64,000 bases of DNA from Pseudoalteromonas sp. (GTDB lineage Bacteria > Pseudomonadota > Gammaproteobacteria > Enterobacterales > Alteromonadaceae): positions 124,001 through 188,000 of the forward strand of contig NZ_JAGYIU010000001.1 of the NCBI RefSeq assembly GCF_018402495.1, written 5' to 3'. Positions 28,747 to 38,000 of the stretch are shown in pieces. A program made the translations under genes and the position numbers. The notes beneath the pieces were generated by a model, which saw only the letters and a program-made list of their open reading frames with translations, searched no databases and was not told the origin of the DNA. Numbering within the stretch: position 1 is the stretch's first letter; every line of letters begins with the position of its first letter.

Positions 28747-30354
28747 ATGGTTTGCGGTAAAATACGTGTCATGAAAATACGTACCGACAAGCCTAACAAA
28801 CGAATGGAATTGCTGCTGCAAAAACAGGTAGAGCAAGGCTTGTCGGCATGTGAAAAAGACACGCTTATTGCCTTGCAACAAGCTCGCTTAGATTTCCTAG
28901 AAGAGCAGTTCAGGTTAGCCCAGAACAAACTCTTTGCTAGCAAAAGCGAAGCACATTCAGGGCAAGGTGACTTGTTTAATGAAGTGGAAGAAATTGCCCA
29001 GTTTGAACAAGAAAAAGCCGATAGTGAAGACGAGCCAGCGCCAGAGAAGAAGAAACGCACACGTAACACCAAACCCTTTGCTGACCATATCCCGCGTGAA
29101 GTGATTGTGCACGATATTGATGAAGCCGATAAAGTCTGTGAATGCTGCCAAGGTGAGATGCACTGCATGGGCAAAGACGTGACTGAAAAGTTCGTCTTCG
29201 TGCCGGCCACTACCAAGGTAGAAGAGCATCATCGCTTAAAATATGCGTGCAGAGGCTGTGAGAAAAACGGCACCAACACACCGATTAAACAAGCACCGCC
29301 GGTAGCTAGCATATTACCGAAAAGTTACGCCACACCCAGCATCATCGCGCAGTTAATTACGGCCAAATACCAGCATGGGCTGCCCCTATATCGCCAAGAA
29401 GTCATCTTTAGCCAACTGGGCATTAATCTATGCCGACAAACGATGTCAGATTGGCTGATTAAAATCGCTAATGTGCTCCACCCAATCTTGTATGAGTATT
29501 GGCATAAGGTACTGCTGCAACAAGACGTGATTAAGGCAGACGAAACTACGCTGCAAGTGATTGAAGATGACAATATTAAATCCTACATGTGGGTATACTG
29601 TAGTGGGGCCGATACGCCTGCGGGTAATATTCATGGTGACACTGCGCCTAATATTGTTTTATACGATTACCAACCCTCACGGGCGGGTAAATGTGCGGCT
29701 GACTTTTTACAAAACGATAATCAGCAAGACTATACCGGCTATTTGCAAGTCGATGGTTATCCAGGCTATCACCAATTGCCTGCAACCCTGGTGGTGTGCA
29801 TGGCGCACATCCGCCGCAAATTCAAAGAAGCCGATAAAGCACAAAGCAAACACAGTCAGAAAACCGGCAAAGCAACATGGGCGCTTAACCATATTCAGAA
29901 GCTTTATCGTATTGAAGAGGCTATTAAGACGCTGCCAATAGAAGAGCGCTACAAAATACGTCAAGAAAAGTCAGTGCCACTACTTATTCAATTTAAAACC
30001 TGGCTGGACAAGTCTGCGCCGCATGTATTGCCCGAAAGCTTACTAGGCAAAGCGCTGAACTATGCACTTAACCAATGGGAAAAAGCCATTCGTTACTGTG
30101 ACGACGGTCGGTTAGACATAGATAACAATAGGTCCGAGCGCGCCATTAAGCCCTTCGTGATGGGCAGAAAAGCCTTCTTGTTCTCAAAAACCGCCAAGGG
30201 TGCTAACGCGAGTGCGACACTCTATTCGATTGTTCAAACAGCCATAGCTAACGGCTTAGTGCCGTATGATTACCTTATGCATGTGATGGAAAAAATTATG
30301 CATGGCGAGAATGATCCTGAGAAACTAGCACCTTGGAATGTCACATTAAGCTAG
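28747..30354 (+). CDS. tnpC: IS66 DDE transposase TnpC
   Basis: Up to 535 residues; the start may instead be the ATG at 28771 (MKIRTDKPNKRMELL). An N-terminal leucine-rich coiled region is followed by the zinc-binding block CECCQGEMHCMGKDVTEK, the RNase H-fold transposase core with KADETTLQVIE (first Asp), DGYPGYHQLP (second Asp) and DNNRSERAIKPFVMGRKAFL (Glu), and the family C-terminus. No frameshift is present, so the element looks able to move. Confidence 0.95.
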   Translation: MVCGKIRVMKIRTDKPNKRMELLLQKQVEQGLSACEKDTLIALQQARLDFLEEQFRLAQNKLFASKSEAHSGQGDLFNEVEEIAQFEQEKADSEDEPAPEKKKRTRNTKPFADHIPREVIVHDIDEADKVCECCQGEMHCMGKDVTEKFVFVPATTKVEEHHRLKYACRGCEKNGTNTPIKQAPPVASILPKSYATPSIIAQLITAKYQHGLPLYRQEVIFSQLGINLCRQTMSDWLIKIANVLHPILYEYWHKVLLQQDVIKADETTLQVIEDDNIKSYMWVYCSGADTPAGNIHGDTAPNIVLYDYQPSRAGKCAADFLQNDNQQDYTGYLQVDGYPGYHQLPATLVVCMAHIRRKFKEADKAQSKHSQKTGKATWALNHIQKLYRIEEAIKTLPIEERYKIRQEKSVPLLIQFKTWLDKSAPHVLPESLLGKALNYALNQWEKAIRYCDDGRLDIDNNRSERAIKPFVMGRKAFLFSKTAKGANASATLYSIVQTAIANGLVPYDYLMHVMEKIMHGENDPEKLAPWNVTLS

Positions 30355-30375
30355 TGTGGTTCTCTTGACGCTCAC

Positions 30376-30954
30376 AATACTTGCAAAGTAAATGATGAAA
30401 ATCTTAAATTGGAGATCACTGATATTGAGCTTAAAAACCTTTTATTAAACACAGGGTCGGAAAAAGTTATTGCATATGTTTCTTCTTTGTATGAAGAAAA
30501 ATTTACACAATTTCAGCGTCTCAATTCTACAAATGATAAACTTAAAAAAGGAGAGGCATTTTTTGAGTTGGTTGATTTCGGCATACTTCATCGAGAAATT
30601 TTTGATGATCTTAAATGCTATAGATTCTCTTCAGAGCGAGAGGTAAAAAAAATTAAACTCTGGGAATCTCTATTATTAGATATGAAGTTATCTGAACAAA
30701 AGAAACTGGAAATTACTACATGCGTATCTTTATGGGTTGATGAAAATGCAGAGGTAGACTTAGAGCAGTTAAAGAAAGTTTGTTATTCCTTAAAATTAAT
30801 ATCTACATGTTTTTTGTGTCAAAATGGTCAATTTTTAGGTGATGATGATTACAGTAATAATGAATTTGTTAATTGTTTAGCAGACATACCGATAGGTACT
30901 GAAGTTTATAAAAAATGCACTGCGTTTGAAATACGAGTTAGTGACAATGAATAA
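30376..30954 (+). pseudogene. Unrecognised island gene decapitated by IS66
   Basis: The frame after the IS reads (AAT ACT)TGC AAA GTA ... to TAA at 30954; with the three codons before the IS the original gene was 193 codons. The product is not recognised. It is charged, with a helical EEKFTQFQRLNSTNDKLKKG stretch near residue 40 and a later cluster CFLCQNGQFLGDDDY. Its last bases overlap the ATG of the Mob-like gene (ATGAATAA), so the two form a coupled operon. A TTG at 30409 could restart translation without the first 14 residues, but no good ribosome site is seen. Confidence 0.75.
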
Positions 30955-31918
30955 GCAAAACAAGAAAGCTTTTGCTTCTGTCAGAACTAAGTATTACAAA
31001 GCAGACAAAGCTTATAATGTATTAGATCACTCAAATGCGAACAGGAACGGGTTTACATGCTCAGCAAACGTAAACCCTAAATTTAGCCATGACAATGTCG
31101 GTTTGTATACCAAAGGCTGTAAGAACGGCGCTGAGGCTCTTAATAAAGCATGCGCTCGTTACAAGGGGGTTACGGGTAAAAAAACTCGGAAAGATTTTAA
31201 TTTATTGTTTGAACATATTGTTATCTTAAGTGAGCAACAGTATGTAAAAATTGAAAAAAAATATGGAGATATTAAAGCGAAGCAGCTTTTAGTTAAATAT
31301 TTACGTAAATACGCTGTGCAGATAAAAAATGAGTTTGGATTTGAGCCATTAGGGATCGATTTGCATTTAGATGAAGGGCGACATGAAGGAGGGCGTTTTG
31401 TTCGTAACATTCATGCTCATGTGTCTTTTTTTAATTATGACTTTAAAAACAAAGTTGCTCCTTTACGCCACCTTATGGCAAAAGGAAAAAACTCAAAATC
31501 AAGAACTAATCAGCTCAACCCTAATTTTGAAAAGATGCAAGATATTGTTGCTAATACATTTAAACCACTTGGTTTTGAACGAGGTGAGTCTAAAAATGTA
31601 ACTGGCCGAGAACATTTACAAAAAGAGAAATTTGTAAAAGAAAAACTCAATGAAATGACGCAAACAGTCGAAGTGCTTAATAGTCGTAATCAAGAGCTTG
31701 AAAGCCAGTTAACATTACAAAAATATAAGTCAGATCAACTTTCAAATGAAATTCAGTTACAAGAAAATAAAAAGAGTTGGCTAGAAAATAAAATTAGCAA
31801 TCTTACTAATATGGCCGATGAGCTTGAGCTGGCAATTAAAAAGCGCTGTAAAAGAACACTAAATTTTATTTCTAGGAAAGTGGCAAACTCCTACAAATCA
31901 TCGGGTCTGAAAAGATAA
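30947..31918 (+). CDS. Mob/Pre-like plasmid mobilization (relaxase) protein, putative
   Basis: 323 residues from the ATG at 30947 (overlapping the upstream stop). Features pointing to a Pre/Mob or related HUH relaxase are a histidine pair in GRHEGGRFVRNIHAHVSFF near residue 150, preceded by GIDLHLDE, then PLRHLMAKGKNSKSRTNQLN and the block PLGFERGESKNVTGREHLQ. A long coiled coil (~225-300) and a basic C-terminus complete the layout usual for mobilization proteins of small plasmids. Such enzymes nick oriT and lead strand transfer with a helper conjugation system; none is encoded here. The assignment is by pattern, not alignment. Confidence 0.6.
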   Translation: MNKQNKKAFASVRTKYYKADKAYNVLDHSNANRNGFTCSANVNPKFSHDNVGLYTKGCKNGAEALNKACARYKGVTGKKTRKDFNLLFEHIVILSEQQYVKIEKKYGDIKAKQLLVKYLRKYAVQIKNEFGFEPLGIDLHLDEGRHEGGRFVRNIHAHVSFFNYDFKNKVAPLRHLMAKGKNSKSRTNQLNPNFEKMQDIVANTFKPLGFERGESKNVTGREHLQKEKFVKEKLNEMTQTVEVLNSRNQELESQLTLQKYKSDQLSNEIQLQENKKSWLENKISNLTNMADELELAIKKRCKRTLNFISRKVANSYKSSGLKR

Positions 31919-31951
31919 TTGTAGATATCTAAACTATATTTCAGACACAAA

Positions 31952-31979
31952 AAAGCCCGTGACAACACAGGCTTGTTTT
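31952..31979. terminator. Terminator after the Mob-like gene
   Basis: AAAAAAGCC...GGCTTGTTTT forms a short stem (AAGCC/GGCTT with extra pairing) and a T-rich tail, 35 bp after the stop codon. Confidence 0.6.
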
Positions 31980-32034
31980 ACGTCGTGGTTATGCTTCAAT
32001 AAGATTAGAGTCACTTCGAGCAAACGCACTAAAG

Positions 32035-32796
32035 CTATTCTTGAGGTCTGCCCTCAACAATTCTATTTCGGATTTCTTCAAAGCTTGGTTTCTTAAGGTG
32101 TCCTGCTTCACCTTGCGTGAGTTTGTCCACACCAAAGCCAACTTCTTTTTTCCACCATTCATCAAGTTCATCTCCATGCTTTCTACGTATTTTTTCAAGC
32201 ATTGCTTCTTTAATATTAAGTAAAGCAGCGCCACAGTGTCCTGTCAAGGCAACGGCTAGTAAAACATTACCGCCTTTGTTCTCAATATAGCCCCTTAGTG
32301 AAGCTAATGTACCACCCATCGATAATGTGTCATCCAATATAACATAGTTGGATCCTTTTTGTACATCCCCATCAAAAAACGGATATTGAGATAAACGATA
32401 AAATGCACCTTTATCCGTTCTTTGGGGTTTATTTGCTTGTACGATGTCACTGCATAGAGGGCATTTAAGTTTTTCGGATAAATAATAGGCTAATGCGGCT
32501 GGAATCTTATTTGTTCCAAATTCTTCTATAGCATGAACAGGAAGAATTAAAGGGGTTGATTCGCCTAAAATATTTTTTAACTCATCTAACTTGTCTAGTG
32601 GAACAGTATCCTTTACTAGCCTATAAGCTGCCTCATTATTTCCATTCTTTTTAGCTTCATCATAATCTACATGTTCTTTAGCAGTCCCAAGAGGGCTAAA
32701 GATAAAAACAGGAGGAAAATCATTCCAAGGTACACGCGTTTCTAGTTTTTGTATTCTTTCTCTATATTCCGCGAGAGAAATAATTTTACCGGGCAT
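32035..32796 (-). CDS. Phosphoribosyltransferase-fold protein, function unknown
   Basis: 253 residues. The central YVILDDTLSMGGTLASLRGY matches the PRPP-binding loop of type I phosphoribosyltransferases (hydrophobic strand, two Asp, T-x-x-T/G-GT). Around it are a Cys pair LKCPLC (~115) and a third cysteine in TGHCGAALLN. The first 100 residues (FIFSPLGTAKEHVDYDEAKK) do not match the classical purine or pyrimidine salvage enzymes, so it is probably not housekeeping. It lies in the island with a nuclease-like gene upstream on the same strand, 320 bp apart. Related PRTase proteins occur in phage-defence contexts; a defence role here is only a guess. Confidence 0.6.
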   Translation of the reverse strand: MPGKIISLAEYRERIQKLETRVPWNDFPPVFIFSPLGTAKEHVDYDEAKKNGNNEAAYRLVKDTVPLDKLDELKNILGESTPLILPVHAIEEFGTNKIPAALAYYLSEKLKCPLCSDIVQANKPQRTDKGAFYRLSQYPFFDGDVQKGSNYVILDDTLSMGGTLASLRGYIENKGGNVLLAVALTGHCGAALLNIKEAMLEKIRRKHGDELDEWWKKEVGFGVDKLTQGEAGHLKKPSFEEIRNRIVEGRPQE

Positions 32797-32856
32797 TTAT
32801 AAACCACTTATTATGAATTTTTTGTAGTATACATAAAGTTAAATTACCTACACAAC

Positions 32857-32908
32857 ATTATTACTTACTCTTACCCTTGTTTAAACAAGGGTAAGAGTAA
32901 GTAATAAT
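32857..32908. repeat. 52-bp perfect palindrome
   Basis: Positions 32857-32882 (ATTATTACTTACTCTTACCC and on) are exactly complementary to 32883-32908 with no spacer; the centre is GTTT|AAAC. It sits in the 320-bp gap between the nuclease-like and PRTase genes, 60 bp before the PRTase start. No T-run follows on either strand. Confidence 0.97.
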
Positions 32909-33116
32909 TTTAATCTATATTGTAGTAGCTCATATCTGATCGTACAGTTTCGATAAATAAGTTTGGACTTCATCTGACAGGAAGTTATGAGCGAAGTACG
33001 GGCGGTCGGACAAACTCTTTTTTGGACAAAAACACGTTAGAGTATTTATTCGGCAACGCGCGTATTTGCGGCTGGTTTGGAGCGCAGCGGAAAATCAGTC
33101 CGACAACATGCGTTTA

Positions 33117-34406
33117 TTATGACTTCTTTCCTTCTAAACTGTTCTCTGTTTGCTTTGGCATAAACATCCGTTTTGGTGTTTCATCGAAAAACTCAATATT
33201 AAATGACGAAAAACCTCCAGCAGGACGAACTCTAGCCCAAGGGTCTTTCAGTTCATCCTCACTAAAAACGACTGGTATTTCTGGGTCGAATTCAGTGAGA
33301 TCTATTTCTATATCACTGGGAGAAAGCTCTTTAATCTTATAGCCGTTGGAATAGATGTGAATAGCCTTAATTTTTTCTGCTAAAGATTTATTGCAAAACG
33401 GTAATAGCATTGCCTCATCAATATCTCTAAGCGTAAGGCTGTCAGGATTTCTAATTAAGCTGTTCTTACTATATTGAATGGGAATAAACTCTACATGATC
33501 CATGCCTATGCTAGAAGACGAACCCACTTTAGTATATTCCTGTTCTTCGTCTTCAATGTCTATAATTTGCTCCCATTGCCCACCACCAATACCATATTTA
33601 ATACCGCTTTCTTGCTTTGTGAAATCCGCTGCAACATCTTCCATCATTCGATTTGATCTATCTGTGCGGCCAAATAGTACTGAAAGGATCTTGTTTTTTG
33701 GTTCTTTTAAGTACAGGAAGCAAAAGAGTCTAAAATGTCCGATCTCTTCAGCGGCATACTTTTGGTTAAGCTCAATAGATAAAGTCAAATGAGATAAAGT
33801 ACTTGAAGCTTCTTGGAAGAACAAAATTCGATTCAATGTATTTTCAACTCTTTGAAATCCAGTTGATATTACAGATTGAATATCATCACCCCACTTGGCA
33901 AAAAAGCTCGCTTGCTCTTCCTCGGACAAGGGAATATTTAAATGCTGAAATCTAATTGAAAACCCGTCTGGGCTATCAAGGGATATTCTTATTCTTTCCC
34001 TATCAATAATTTCACAATGAATCATTCCATGCGCTTTGGCTTTATCTATCAGCTGGTTTTTTTCGCCTATTGTTAGATTTATGTTTGTAAAAAACACAAA
34101 TACCTCTGGCTTTTTATCAGCAGACAAAGCGCTGTTTAAGTCTTCCTTAAATTTTTCAGTAATGGTTTTCTTTTGCTCCTTAGAGTCATTTGCTTGATTC
34201 ACAAATCCCACAGCACCAAACGCAACATGATCATTGCGATAAATGGCTTCTATATCACGACCACCGTCGGGTCCACCACGGGGATGTCTTGGGCGAACAT
34301 CAGAAAATCTATTATCTAATGCAAGAACTGATCGACACAATTGTTCTCGACTTAGCTGATTTGTATCTAAATAGTTCTTTATTCTTTGATCAGTCTCGTA
34401 GCTCAA
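33117..34406 (-). CDS. PD-(D/E)xK nuclease-like N-terminal domain protein, unknown function
   Basis: 429 residues, starting at a TTG (34406) with AGGG about 9 bases upstream; no ATG is available near the start of the conserved region. The N-terminus has PRHPRGGPDGGRDIEAIY (residues 39-56), which looks like the acidic part of a restriction-endonuclease fold. The following strand, VAFGAVGFVNQAND, has no E-x-K lysine, so activity is uncertain. A Rossmann-like stretch (VFVFFTNINLTIGEKNQLID) and a C-terminal half of unknown fold follow. No membrane segments are seen. It is orphan cargo of the island, possibly a defence effector, but no partner is recognisable apart from the PRTase gene downstream. 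Confidence 0.5.
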   Translation of the reverse strand: MSYETDQRIKNYLDTNQLSREQLCRSVLALDNRFSDVRPRHPRGGPDGGRDIEAIYRNDHVAFGAVGFVNQANDSKEQKKTITEKFKEDLNSALSADKKPEVFVFFTNINLTIGEKNQLIDKAKAHGMIHCEIIDRERIRISLDSPDGFSIRFQHLNIPLSEEEQASFFAKWGDDIQSVISTGFQRVENTLNRILFFQEASSTLSHLTLSIELNQKYAAEEIGHFRLFCFLYLKEPKNKILSVLFGRTDRSNRMMEDVAADFTKQESGIKYGIGGGQWEQIIDIEDEEQEYTKVGSSSSIGMDHVEFIPIQYSKNSLIRNPDSLTLRDIDEAMLLPFCNKSLAEKIKAIHIYSNGYKIKELSPSDIEIDLTEFDPEIPVVFSEDELKDPWARVRPAGGFSSFNIEFFDETPKRMFMPKQTENSLEGKKS

Positions 34407-34721
34407 TAGATAATCCCTGCCTTTTAGTCATAACATTTTATAGTGAGCACACCGCGTATCTTTCTGCCGATGTTACGCGCATGTATTAATAGATCTATTT
34501 TTAACAAATAACGTAATGCATTGCCAACTATAATATTTTTAATGACGCTAAAAGTATTCAGAAAAAGAAAATGCGCTCGTCGTCCATTTTCTTGAATATG
34601 GGAGCACAATAAAACCGTATATTAATGCAGTTACTCATATCATCACCAACATAAAAGTTAGTGGAATATCAGATTATGGAGTAGAACCAATATCATTAGA
34701 TGAATAAGACTGTATCTGATA

Positions 34722-34778
34722 GCTCAAAGCGACCTATAGAGTAATTACGTTAACTCATCTTGGGGCAGAAATGAGTTA
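34722..34778 (+). repeat. Left copy of an imperfect direct repeat flanking the metal module
   Basis: GCTCAAAGCGACC (34722-34734) followed at 26 bp by TTGGGGCAGAAATGAGTTA (34760-34778). The same two blocks with three base changes recur in the same orientation at 43540-43598, on the other side of the efflux operon. Confidence 0.6.
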
Positions 34779-34832
34779 GGACGAATGCGTGCTTTGTGCT
34801 AATTGCAGTTGTTGAGCAGAAATTCTCTGACG

Positions 34833-34857
34833 GTCTGCTTTGAGCCTAAAAGCGGAC
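34833..34857. repeat. Hairpin in a gene-free stretch
   Basis: GTCTGCTTT pairs with AAAGCGGAC (one G-U) around a 7-base loop. It is the clearest structure in the 646-bp gap 34407-35052, which otherwise holds the direct repeat at 34722-34778, a start-less open stretch at 34552-34707 and the czcA terminator. Confidence 0.5.
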
Positions 34858-35019
34858 AGTCGAACGTTAGACCTGACTGTTAAATTTGTGTCATTTGCAG
34901 ATCATCATTCGACCTTGATTGAATTGGTGGTAATTGTAGTATTCCGGACAATCAGCTTCTTATTGGTGAATATACAGTTCAGTAATCATTTTCAGTTGTT
35001 TTAAATTTCCAGACGAAGA

Positions 35020-35045
35020 GCACCGTATTTTCTGCAATACGGTGC
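35020..35045 (-). terminator. Hairpin terminator of the efflux operon
   Basis: GCACCGTATT and AATACGGTGC form a perfect 10-bp stem with a 6-base loop just after the czcA stop codon. The T-run is poor. Confidence 0.6.
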
Positions 35046-35052
35046 CCAACAT

Positions 35053-38000
35053 TCACTCCTTAGTTAATTTCGAGTGCATCATCCGATATAAAATAGGCAA
35101 AACGACCAATGTTAGGATGGTGGACGAGATGATCCCGCCAATCACTACCGTTGCAAGCGGTCTTTGCACTTCAGCGCCAGTCCCGACATTCAGTGCCATG
35201 GGGATGAAACCTAAACTTGCTACCAGTGCCGTCATCAGAACCGGACGCAATCTTGTGATAGCTCCATCAACGATTGAGTTAATCAAGTCACCTGTTTCTA
35301 GTACTCGCTGTTTAATAAATGACAACATCACTAAGCCGTTTAGTACCGCAATACCAGAGAGCGCAATAAACCCGACTCCGGCAGATATAGACAGTGGCAT
35401 GTCACGCATCCAGAGTGCGAAAACACCTCCTGTTAAGGCTAAAGGCACACCAGTGAAGATGATCAAGGCATCACGAAATGAGCCAAACACCACCACTAGT
35501 AACACAAGTATCAGGAAAAGCGTGGCCGGCACCACGATAGACAGTCGCTGACTGGCACTTTCAAGCTGTTCAAACGTGCCGCCATAATCCAGCCAGTAGC
35601 CTGCTGGTAGAGCTACCTGTTCGGTTATTTTGATTTTGGCTTCGTCAACAAAACTCCCCAAGTCGCGCTCTCTGACATTGGCGGTAACCACGACTCTGCG
35701 CTTACCGTTTTCTCGACTGATTTGATTGGGAACAGACGAGTACCCCAGCGTAGCGACTTCTGATAACGGCACAAATTCCCCATCCGATGTAATGATAGGA
35801 GTGCTGCCAATGGCATCTAAATCTGTGCGGATACCTTCACCAAATCGCACAAGCAACTCAAAGCGTCTATCTCCCTCAAAAATTAAGCCAGCAGTATTAC
35901 CACCGATAGCTGACGCCAACCACTCCTGCAAATCGGCCACGTCCAATCCATAACGTGCCAACTCGACTAGCTTAGGGTTGATAGTGAAGATAGGGATATC
36001 ATCGACCTGTTCAAGTCGTGCATCCGCCACGCCGTCAATTGATTGTAAAACCGTTAAGATGTCGTTTGCAGAAGCAACCAGCGTGGTTAAATCATCTCCG
36101 AAGACTTTTATACCAAGGTCAGCCCTTACCCCACTTATCAACTCGTTAAAACGCATTTGGATAGGTTGGGTAAACTCATAGTTATTGCCTGTCACCGCTT
36201 GTAAATCTCGCTCAAGGGTTTCCACGAAATCAGCTTTTGATAGGTTAGGATCAGGCCACTGCGCTCGTGGTTTTAGCATCACAAAGGTATCGGTTACGTT
36301 GGGCGGCATCGCATCGGTAGCTACTTCTGCGGTACCGGTTTTCGCAAACACTGTGAGTACCTGTTCGTATTCCATCAAGGTAGATTCAAGTGTTTTTTGC
36401 ATTGCGACGGCTTGTTCAATACCTGTGCCCGGTATTCGCATGGCGTGCAGTGCGATGTCTCCTTCGTCAAGCTGGGGAACAAACTCAGAGCCTAATCGCG
36501 TTGCCAACCATAAGCTGCCCACTACCAGCACGCCTGAGCCGAAAAGCACTATCCAGCGTAATTTCAGTGCAAGATTAATGATAGGACGATAGGCGGATTT
36601 AGCTGCAACAATAATGAAGCTTTCTTTCTCACTGACTTTACCTGCCATAAACATCGCGACTGCCGCCGGTACAATGGTAATGGAGAACAGCATCGCTGCT
36701 ATCAGCGCCATGATGACCGTTGCCGCCATTGGTTGGAACATCTTGCCCTCAACGCCTGTCAATGAGAACAGCGGGATATACACGACAGTAATAATCAATA
36801 CACCGAATAAGCTAGGACGAATGACTTCGTTGGTCGCTTGAAAAACCAGTTCTAGCCGCTCTTTAAGTGGCAAGACTGTGCCTGTGCGTTTCTGAGACTC
36901 GGATAACCGCCTGATACAGTTCTCTACGATGATCACCGCACCATCGACAATTAATCCAAAGTCCAATGCGCCAAGGCTCATTAGGTTGGCAGACACACCT
37001 GTATTAACCATCCCTGTAATGGTCGCCAACATCGCCAGCGGTATAACTGCCGCAGTGATGAGCGCGGCGCGAATATTGCCAAGCAATATGAACAAGATCA
37101 CTATGACTAATAACGCACCTTCTACTAAATTCTTCTGAACCGTTTCGATAGCTTTATCGACCAATAGGGTACGGTCATAGACTGGCTCAATGACAATACC
37201 ATCAGGTAAGCTGGATTGAATGTCCTTCACCTTTTTGGCAACGGATTGAGCAACGGCTCGTGAGTTTTCGCCGACTAGCATCATTGCCGTACCTAAAACG
37301 GTCTCTTCACCCTCCTGCGTTGCCGCACCAGTTCTCAGCTCCTTACCAATAGCCACACTGCCAATGTCTTTCACCGCAACGGGGACAGTATTAATGCGTT
37401 TTATTACCACATTTTCGATATCGCTAAGTGTTTGAAGTTGACCTTGTGAGCGCACCAGTATTTGTTGCCCATTTCGCTCAACAAACCCCGCCCCCTGATT
37501 GGTGTTGTTTCGCTCCAGAGCACGATGGATATCGCTTAGACTAATGTCAAAATTCAGCATAAGCTGTGGTTCAGGATTCACATGGTATTGCTTAACATAG
37601 CCTCCAATGGCGTTGACTTCAGTGATCCCCTTAACCAGTGCGAGCTGCGGTTTTACAATCCAGTCGTGTATCTCGCGAAGCGCCATTGCATTGTAAGGCT
37701 CACCATTTTTTTGCATCGCATTTTGCTTGGCTCGCAAGGTATACATGTAGATTTCGCCCAACCCAGTAGCGATAGGTCCCATTTCAGGCTCTAACCCTTC
37801 TGGTAGCTGACTTTTGATTGCGCCTAATCGCGTATTGATGAGATTACGCGCAAAATACAGATCAGTGCCTTCATCAAATACCGCTGTTACCTGAGACAGG
37901 CCGTAGCGTGATAAAGAGCGGGTGTAGGACAGGTCAGGTAATCCCGCCAGTGCTGTTTCTACTACGAATGTGATCCGCTGCTCGGTTTCCAAAGGCGAAT

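Larger units (their letters stand above)
27916..30375 (+). mobile_element. IS66-family insertion sequence, complete
   Basis: 2,460 bp. Terminal inverted repeats start GTAAGCG on the left and GTGAGCG on the right, about 17 of 21 bases identical and both running to AGAACCACA. It is flanked by a perfect 8-bp direct repeat AATACTTG (27908-27915 and 30376-30383), the duplication length known for IS66. It carries the three typical genes tnpA, tnpB and tnpC, all intact. Confidence 0.95.

Noticed and set aside
32857-32908. 52-bp palindrome considered as a simple terminator
   Set aside because: No T-run on either strand and no loop; it is far longer than needed.
34424-34609. Small minus-strand frame upstream of the nuclease-like gene
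   Set aside because: No ribosome site, no recognisable motif, lies in repeat-bearing gene-free DNA.
32996-34870. Integron cassette hypothesis: GTTAGAG near 33036 and GTTAGAC near 34863 around the nuclease-like gene
   Set aside because: No matching RYYYAAC partner at the right distance and no integrase; only one site fits the GTTRRRY core.
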